A stretch of 10,939 nt of DNA, taken from positions 1 through 10,939 of the forward strand of contig CAJXJU010000012.1 in the NCBI GenBank assembly GCA_913055195.1, written 5' to 3'. Position 1 is the stretch's first letter, and each line of letters opens with the position of its first letter. The notes under the pieces are model-generated. The model searched no databases. It was not told the DNA's origin and saw nothing but the letters and a program-made list of their open reading frames with translations. This DNA is from an uncultured Desulfohalobiaceae bacterium. Lineage in GTDB: Bacteria; Desulfobacterota; Desulfovibrionia; Desulfovibrionales; Desulfonatronovibrionaceae. Both the position numbers and the translations under genes were made by a program. Of this stretch, positions 7,511 through 10,939 are shown one piece after another.

Positions 7511-7918
7511 ATGTTATATGTAAAACTCCTTTTTCTTATCTGGCTGATCAACTTTGCCCCTCCTTTTCTGGCCTTTTTCCTGGAAGACAGATGGAATGCC
7601 CCTGTGGACATGGGCAAACTCCTCCGGGACAAAAAACCTCTGTTTGGGCCACATAAGACTATTCGGGGAATAATAGCCGGCATCGGAGCCGGTGGAGGAA
7701 TCGCCTGCCTTTTTGGTTTCCCCTTCTGGGTGGGTCTAACAGCAGGCTTACTAAGCATGACTGGAGATTTGACATCCAGTTTTATCAAACGCAGGTTTTC
7801 ATTCACTTCTGGTCATGATGTTCCAGGTCTTGACCAGCTCTTTGAAGGTTTTTTACCTTTGCTCTTTTTAAAAAAGTACTTCTTATTTTCCTGGACGCCT
7901 TTTTTTCTCTTCTGGTAA
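7511..7918 (+). CDS. CDP-archaeol synthase (CarS/DUF46)-like membrane protein, frame ends early
   Basis: This is an integral membrane protein resembling the CarS/DUF46 family. The archaeal members transfer CMP from CTP to an unsaturated archaeal lipid; bacterial members have no settled substrate. Family-like motifs are 'DKKPLFGPHKTIRG' (40-53), 'TGDLTSSFIKRR' (84-95) and 'GHDVPGLDQLFEG' (101-113), the last two resembling the cytidylyltransferase KR...D signature of CdsA relatives. Hydrophobic segments lie at about 4-24, 54-82 and 113-135. The frame stops after 135 residues, but the -1 frame continues with a hydrophobic, glycine-containing segment ('SLLVIFSIGAYLGSRLYKG') that looks like the missing last membrane helix. 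The C-terminus here is therefore probably artificial. The ribosome site is weak (AGAAAG at 7493-7498). Confidence 0.75.
   Translation: MLYVKLLFLIWLINFAPPFLAFFLEDRWNAPVDMGKLLRDKKPLFGPHKTIRGIIAGIGAGGGIACLFGFPFWVGLTAGLLSMTGDLTSSFIKRRFSFTSGHDVPGLDQLFEGFLPLLFLKKYFLFSWTPFFLFW
7867..7906 (+). other. Candidate -1 frameshift sites joining the CarS-like and phosphoesterase frames
   Basis: The first frame is open to its stop at 7916-7918, and the -1 frame is open from 7846 (TGA at 7843-7845) to 8919. Any shift must occur in this overlap. In phase with the upstream frame it holds T TTA AAA (7867-7873), A AAA AAG (7870-7876, the heptamer used in E. coli dnaX) and T TTT TTT (7900-7906). Each fits the X XXY YYZ rule. 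Either of the last two would yield a product of 469 aa. No strong downstream pseudoknot is seen, only a short TCTGG/CCAGA stem (7938-7950). A plain indel in the T7 run would look the same. Confidence 0.45.
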
Positions 7919-8028
7919 TCTTCAGTATTGGAGCATATCTGGGTTCCAGACTTTATAAAGGAATTCTTCAAAAAGAACCCTTCAAAGGCTACCCCAGACC
8001 TCTTAAACCACGAGTAGTTTTTAAAGAA

Positions 8029-8919
8029 TTGGCCTCGTGCAGAATCCAATCAAAAATATTAAGACAATTTCTCAACTTTGAGGATGCTCTTTTTTATCAC
8101 CTGCTTATTCAAACCTTTTTTAAATGCCTGGGACTTTATGAGCGGGGAATGAGCAACGCCCTTAACTTTCAGCTAAGGGAGATATTTATTAGCCACCCCA
8201 ATGTGCCTCGTGCCTTTGAAGAATACACCATCCTCTTTATGAGCGACCTGCATCTGGACGGCCTGAACGGATTAACTGAACGTTTACAAACTATTTTAGA
8301 AGAAATTTCTGTGGATTTATGTATCCTTGGAGGAGATTATAGAATGGCCACTCACGGCAGCTATCAGGACGCCTTACAAAAATTAAAACGAGTGATAGCC
8401 AATATAAAAACCAGAGATGGGATAATAGCTGTGCTGGGTAATCATGATTGCCTTGAAATGGCAGAATTGCTGGAAGAAATGGGGGTTAAAGTTCTTGTAA
8501 ACGATGCCATTCCCATCAGACACAAAGGAGAAACAGCCTGGATAGTTGGAGTTGACGACCCTCACTACTACCAGTGCCACGATCTTGACCAGGCCTTTGA
8601 AGATGTTCCCCAAAATGCGTTTGTTATTTTCGTGGCCCACACTCCCAAGTTATACAAAGAAGCAGCACATTACGGAGCAGATATCTATCTTGCCGGCCAT
8701 ACCCATGCAGGACAGATACAGGTTCCACCCATTGGCCCTATTTTTACCCACTGCCCCGCACCCAGAAAATACTGCCAGGGAATCTGGAACTACAAAAAGA
8801 TGACTGGATATACTACTTCTGGCGTTGGAGTCTCCGGTGTACCGCTACGATTCAATTGCCCCGGTGAGATTGTCAAAATCAGATTAAAAACAAAAAGTTA
8901 TAATATGGACAATTCATGA
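8029..8919 (+). CDS. Calcineurin-like metallophosphoesterase (YkuE/LpxG-like), N-terminus uncertain
   Basis: This is a two-metal phosphoesterase of the calcineurin superfamily. Numbering from 8029, the metal-ligand motifs are DLH (73-75 in 'MSDLHLDG'), GD (102-103), GNHD (137-140), a histidine in 'VAHTP' (204) and GHTH (223-226). The overall style resembles YkuE and LpxG proteins that act on membrane lipids or cell-wall precursors, but the substrate cannot be read from sequence. The start at 8029 is a TTG without a ribosome site; the next is ATG 8149, which leaves GGGG only a few bases away. The frame stays open and protein-like back to 7846 ('KGYPRPLKPRVVFKE'), so the true product probably begins in the upstream CarS-like frame or an unrecognised start. 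It converges on queD across a repeat array. Confidence 0.85.
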   Translation: MASCRIQSKILRQFLNFEDALFYHLLIQTFFKCLGLYERGMSNALNFQLREIFISHPNVPRAFEEYTILFMSDLHLDGLNGLTERLQTILEEISVDLCILGGDYRMATHGSYQDALQKLKRVIANIKTRDGIIAVLGNHDCLEMAELLEEMGVKVLVNDAIPIRHKGETAWIVGVDDPHYYQCHDLDQAFEDVPQNAFVIFVAHTPKLYKEAAHYGADIYLAGHTHAGQIQVPPIGPIFTHCPAPRKYCQGIWNYKKMTGYTTSGVGVSGVPLRFNCPGEIVKIRLKTKSYNMDNS

Positions 8920-8933
8920 ATCATCCCTACCTC

Positions 8934-9045
8934 TTCATCCTTCATCCTTCTGCCTTCATCCTTCATCCTTCATCCTTCTGCCTTCATCCTTCATCCTTCA
9001 TCCTTCATCCTTCTGCCTTCATCCTTCTGCCTTCATCCTTCATCC
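8934..9045 (-). repeat. Sixteen-unit TTCATCC/TTCTGCC heptamer array
   Basis: There are sixteen uninterrupted 7-base units in perfect register: twelve TTCATCC and four TTCTGCC (at 8948, 8976, 9011, 9025). On the minus strand they read GGATGAA and GGCAGAA. The array fills the gap between the convergent phosphoesterase gene and queD. The queD stop codon TGA (9033-9035) and its last residues lie inside the array. No intrinsic terminator is visible in this convergent gap. The array is too short in period and lacks spacers to be a CRISPR. Confidence 0.97.
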
Positions 9046-9398
9046 TTCCCTTCATACACTGCGCCTGAATTTGGCCCTTCCTGGACAATAATTTTAGCAA
9101 GGTTTGGCAGACAAGGCATAAGCCTTTGCCACAACCATTTAGCAATAACCTCGCATGTTGGATTCTCAAGTCCTGGTATTTCATTCAGATAGTGATGATC
9201 CAGTTGCTCAATAACTGGTTTGCATATTTTTTTCAGATCACCGAAATCAATAACCCATCCGAGAGACTCATCAACTGGTCCAGAGACATGGACCTCAACT
9301 CTAAAAGTATGTCCGTGCAGACGGCTGCACTTATGTCCTTCAGGAACCTGTGGCAGCCTGTGAGCGGCATCAAAGGTAAACGAGACAAATATTTCCAT
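9033..9398 (-). CDS. queD: 6-carboxytetrahydropterin synthase QueD
   Basis: QueD converts dihydroneopterin triphosphate to 6-carboxy-5,6,7,8-tetrahydropterin, the second step towards preQ0. The 121-residue product shows the zinc histidines His13 ('AAHRLP'), His28 and His30 ('LHGHTF'), and the catalytic Cys24 four residues before His28. It also has the 'WVIDFGDLK' strand (48-56), the 'LDHHYLNE' motif (66-73) and a glutamate in 'VQEGPNSGAVY' (105-115). The Cys-x3-His-x-His arrangement favours QueD over plain pterin synthases. The last residues (D-E-G) and the stop come from the heptamer array, so the normal C-terminal end has been replaced or extended. It is the third gene of the queC-queE-queD unit, 26 nt after queE. 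Confidence 0.95.
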   Translation of the reverse strand: MEIFVSFTFDAAHRLPQVPEGHKCSRLHGHTFRVEVHVSGPVDESLGWVIDFGDLKKICKPVIEQLDHHYLNEIPGLENPTCEVIAKWLWQRLMPCLPNLAKIIVQEGPNSGAVYEGKDEG

Positions 9399-9424
9399 TT
9401 CCAGTATCCAGAATTTTGTAGATT

Positions 9425-10063
9425 TTAGGGAATCCCAAGAAATTTATGTGTTTGCAAACTCAATCTCCACCGTGGATGATCCAGACAATACTTTATTGCC
9501 AGTCTGGTGTTTTGTTCCAGATTTTCTCCATCCATAGGTTGAAGGTAAAAATGTTTAAAATCCCAATCTTCAACGTCCTGCGGCAGCAGACCCTGCTGCG
9601 GAAAAACAAGTTTAAGTTCATCCCCCTTTTTCACGACAACTAAAGAGCCAGCCTTCGGACTAACGCAGACCCAATCAAGATTACCAGGCAAAGAGAGTGT
9701 TCCATTGGTCTCAATGGCGACTTCAAACCCCTTGCTGTGCAAGCACTCCACGAGCACCTCGTCTAATTGCAGGCAAGGCTCTCCTCCTGTGCAAACCACA
9801 AATGGTCTGGCCTTTGTGTTGCCAGATGGCCACTTTGTCCATATCGCGTCCGCCAATGCAGGTGCAGTATCAAATTTTCCACCGCCAGGGCCGCATGTTC
9901 CAACAAAATCTGTATCACAAAATTTACAAACAGCATTTTCCCGGTCCTGTTCACGACCTGTCCATAAATTACATCCAGCAAAACGGCAAAATACCGCAGC
10001 GCGACCAGTATTATACCCCTCACCCTGAAGGGTGTAAAATATTTCTTTGACCAGATATGGCAT
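9425..10063 (-). CDS. queE: 7-carboxy-7-deazaguanine synthase QueE (radical SAM)
   Basis: QueE is a radical S-adenosylmethionine enzyme that contracts 6-carboxytetrahydropterin to 7-carboxy-7-deazaguanine. The 212-residue product starts 'MPYLVKEIFYTLQGEG', the usual N-terminus. The cluster cysteines are spaced Cys31-x14-Cys46-x2-Cys49 rather than the canonical C-x3-C-x2-C; this variant is known from Burkholderia multivorans QueE. The SAM-binding 'TGGEP' is at 92-96, 'AIETNGT' at 116-122 and 'SPKAG' at 135-139. The frame stays open upstream to 10180, but those 39 residues lie over queC and are rejected. The ATG is one base past the queC TAA, so translation is probably coupled; no separate ribosome site is evident. 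Confidence 0.95.
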   Translation of the reverse strand: MPYLVKEIFYTLQGEGYNTGRAAVFCRFAGCNLWTGREQDRENAVCKFCDTDFVGTCGPGGGKFDTAPALADAIWTKWPSGNTKARPFVVCTGGEPCLQLDEVLVECLHSKGFEVAIETNGTLSLPGNLDWVCVSPKAGSLVVVKKGDELKLVFPQQGLLPQDVEDWDFKHFYLQPMDGENLEQNTRLAIKYCLDHPRWRLSLQTHKFLGIP

Positions 10064-10064
10064 T

Positions 10065-10754
10065 TTATTTATCAGGACTATATAATGTTGGGTCAGGGAC
10101 TCCTGCTTCGGCAAACCCTTTTTTGCGCAGGATACAACTGTCGCACCGGCCACAGGCAAGGCCATTTTCATCAGGATCATAGCAGGAATGGGTTAATGAG
10201 TAGTCAACCCCGAGTTCCAGTCCTTTTTTGATAATCTCGGCCTTGGTCAAGCGTATAAGAGGGGTATGGATCTGGAACCTAAATTTTCCTGTCACGGTTT
10301 CTTTAGTAGCCAGATTGGCCATCTTCTCAAAGGCTTTGATAAATTCGGGCCTGCAATCTGGATACCCTGAATAATCAATAGCGTTCACACCAATAAAAAT
10401 ATCAGCCGCGGCAAGCACCTCTGCCCACCCTAAGGCAAAAGAAAGAAATATCGTATTCCTGGCCGGGACATAGGTAATGGGAATCTCCGTCAATTGTTCA
10501 GGATTCTGGTCCTTTGGCACATCAATATTATCAGTCAGGGCTGAGCCGCCAATCTTATTCAAGGGCACTTCCAGCACCAGATGCTGCTTAACCCCCATTC
10601 TTTCCGCTACTCTTTTAGCTGCTTTGATTTCCACGTCATGCCGCTGGTGATAATAAAAACTCAGGGCATACACTTCATACCCCTGTGATTTCGCAATAGC
10701 CAGGCATGTGGTTGAATCAAGCCCTCCGGAAAAAAGTACAACTGCCTTTTTCAT
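10065..10754 (-). CDS. queC: 7-cyano-7-deazaguanine synthase QueC
   Basis: QueC is the ATP-dependent enzyme that turns 7-carboxy-7-deazaguanine into preQ0, precursor of queuosine in tRNA. The 229-residue product carries the PP-loop 'SGGLDSTT' (9-16), 'PITYVPARN' (92-100), '[18 protein letters not shown]' (122-139) and the zinc cysteines 191, 201, 204 and 207 ('CGRCDSC'). I chose the ATG at 10754, which gives '[11 protein letters not shown]'; a GTG two codons upstream (10760) is possible. A GGA about 11 nt upstream of the ATG may serve as ribosome site. First gene of queC-queE-queD; folE, needed for the first step, is elsewhere. I see no preQ1 riboswitch in the leader. Confidence 0.96.
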   Translation of the reverse strand: MKKAVVLFSGGLDSTTCLAIAKSQGYEVYALSFYYHQRHDVEIKAAKRVAERMGVKQHLVLEVPLNKIGGSALTDNIDVPKDQNPEQLTEIPITYVPARNTIFLSFALGWAEVLAAADIFIGVNAIDYSGYPDCRPEFIKAFEKMANLATKETVTGKFRFQIHTPLIRLTKAEIIKKGLELGVDYSLTHSCYDPDENGLACGRCDSCILRKKGFAEAGVPDPTLYSPDK

Positions 10755-10899
10755 AGACACTATCCTATCTTACCCTTTAAAAATTTCAACCTGGATCCGT
10801 AAATCTCATTTTTTTACCCACTCACTTTTTTAAGATTTAACTGCAAAAACTCAAATTTGACCTTTTAACAAAAACGTCAGCCTGTAACATACTATAATA

Positions 10900-10922
10900 A
10901 TTCAACATTTACCCTGTTGAAT
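10900..10922. other. Inverted repeat ATTCAAC-n9-GTTGAAT upstream of queC
   Basis: Perfect 7-bp arms at 10900-10906 and 10916-10922 are separated by 9 nt. It lies about 146 nt upstream of the queC start and next to an AT-rich TATTAT/TATAGT stretch on the minus strand. It could be an operator or part of an RNA structure; nothing links it to a known regulator. Confidence 0.35.
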
Positions 10923-10935
10923 CCCGCTTTGCGGG
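10923..10935 (+). terminator. Small GC hairpin at window edge, possible terminator
   Basis: CCCGC (10923-10927) pairs with GCGGG (10931-10935) across a TTT loop. It resembles the stem of a rho-independent terminator, but the window ends 4 nt later, so a T-tract cannot be checked. On the minus strand no T-tract follows the stem. Confidence 0.3.
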
Positions 10936-10939
10936 GCTG

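Noticed and set aside
8934..9045. CRISPR array
   Set aside because: The period is 7 bases with no unique spacers; it is a simple tandem repeat.
10064..10180. 39-residue N-terminal extension of queE
   Set aside because: It lies over queC coding sequence and the family N-terminus begins at 'MPYLVKEIF'; the ATG next to the queC stop fits coupling.
10755..10939. preQ1 riboswitch or clear promoter ahead of queC
   Set aside because: No preQ1-I or preQ1-II-like pattern was seen. Promoter-like pairs such as TTGAGT (10854-10849) with TAAAAA (10832-10827) match the consensus too poorly.

Overview
This window looks like chromosomal DNA from a moderately AT-rich Gram-negative bacterium, most likely a deltaproteobacterial sulfate-reducer lineage (Desulfovibrionales-like). 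That placement is inferred from gene order and protein style; no rRNA or other marker is present to confirm it.

Positions 54-7277 hold a same-strand translation and RNA-processing operon in a classic order: rimP, nusA, ylxR (rnpM), infB, ylxP (DUF503), rbfA, nrnA (DHH phosphoesterase), truB. The genes are tightly packed. ylxR overlaps infB by 8 nt, rbfA overlaps nrnA by 17 nt, and the infB-ylxP and ylxP-rbfA gaps are 3-4 nt. Together they cover 30S maturation (RimP, RbfA), transcription elongation and antitermination (NusA), RNase P modulation (YlxR), initiation (IF2), short-RNA and pAp turnover (NrnA) and tRNA pseudouridylation (TruB). The tight packing breaks only between nrnA and truB, where two heptanucleotide repeat tracts fill the gap. 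The rpsO-pnp genes that commonly follow truB are absent.

Just after truB (7280-7423) lies a 144-bp palindromic element with 22-bp terminal inverted repeats (21/22 matching) and a perfect internal hairpin. It is followed by a membrane protein of the CDP-archaeol synthase (CarS/DUF46) family and a calcineurin-like metallophosphoesterase. These two are in different frames. The first frame stops at 7918, while the second is open from 7846 with no convincing start codon for about 60 codons. The 70-nt overlap contains in-phase -1 slippery heptamers, so the pair may be one frameshifted product of about 469 aa, a broken gene, or an assembly error.

Positions 8934-9045 are a 16-unit heptamer array (TTCATCC/TTCTGCC) between convergent genes. 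The minus strand then carries a preQ0 biosynthesis operon, transcribed queC, queE, queD; no folE is in the window. The heptamer arrays supply the last codons and stop codons of both nrnA and queD, which is the most unusual structural pattern here. The last 179 bases (10761-10939) carry no gene, only an inverted repeat and a small GC-rich hairpin at the edge.
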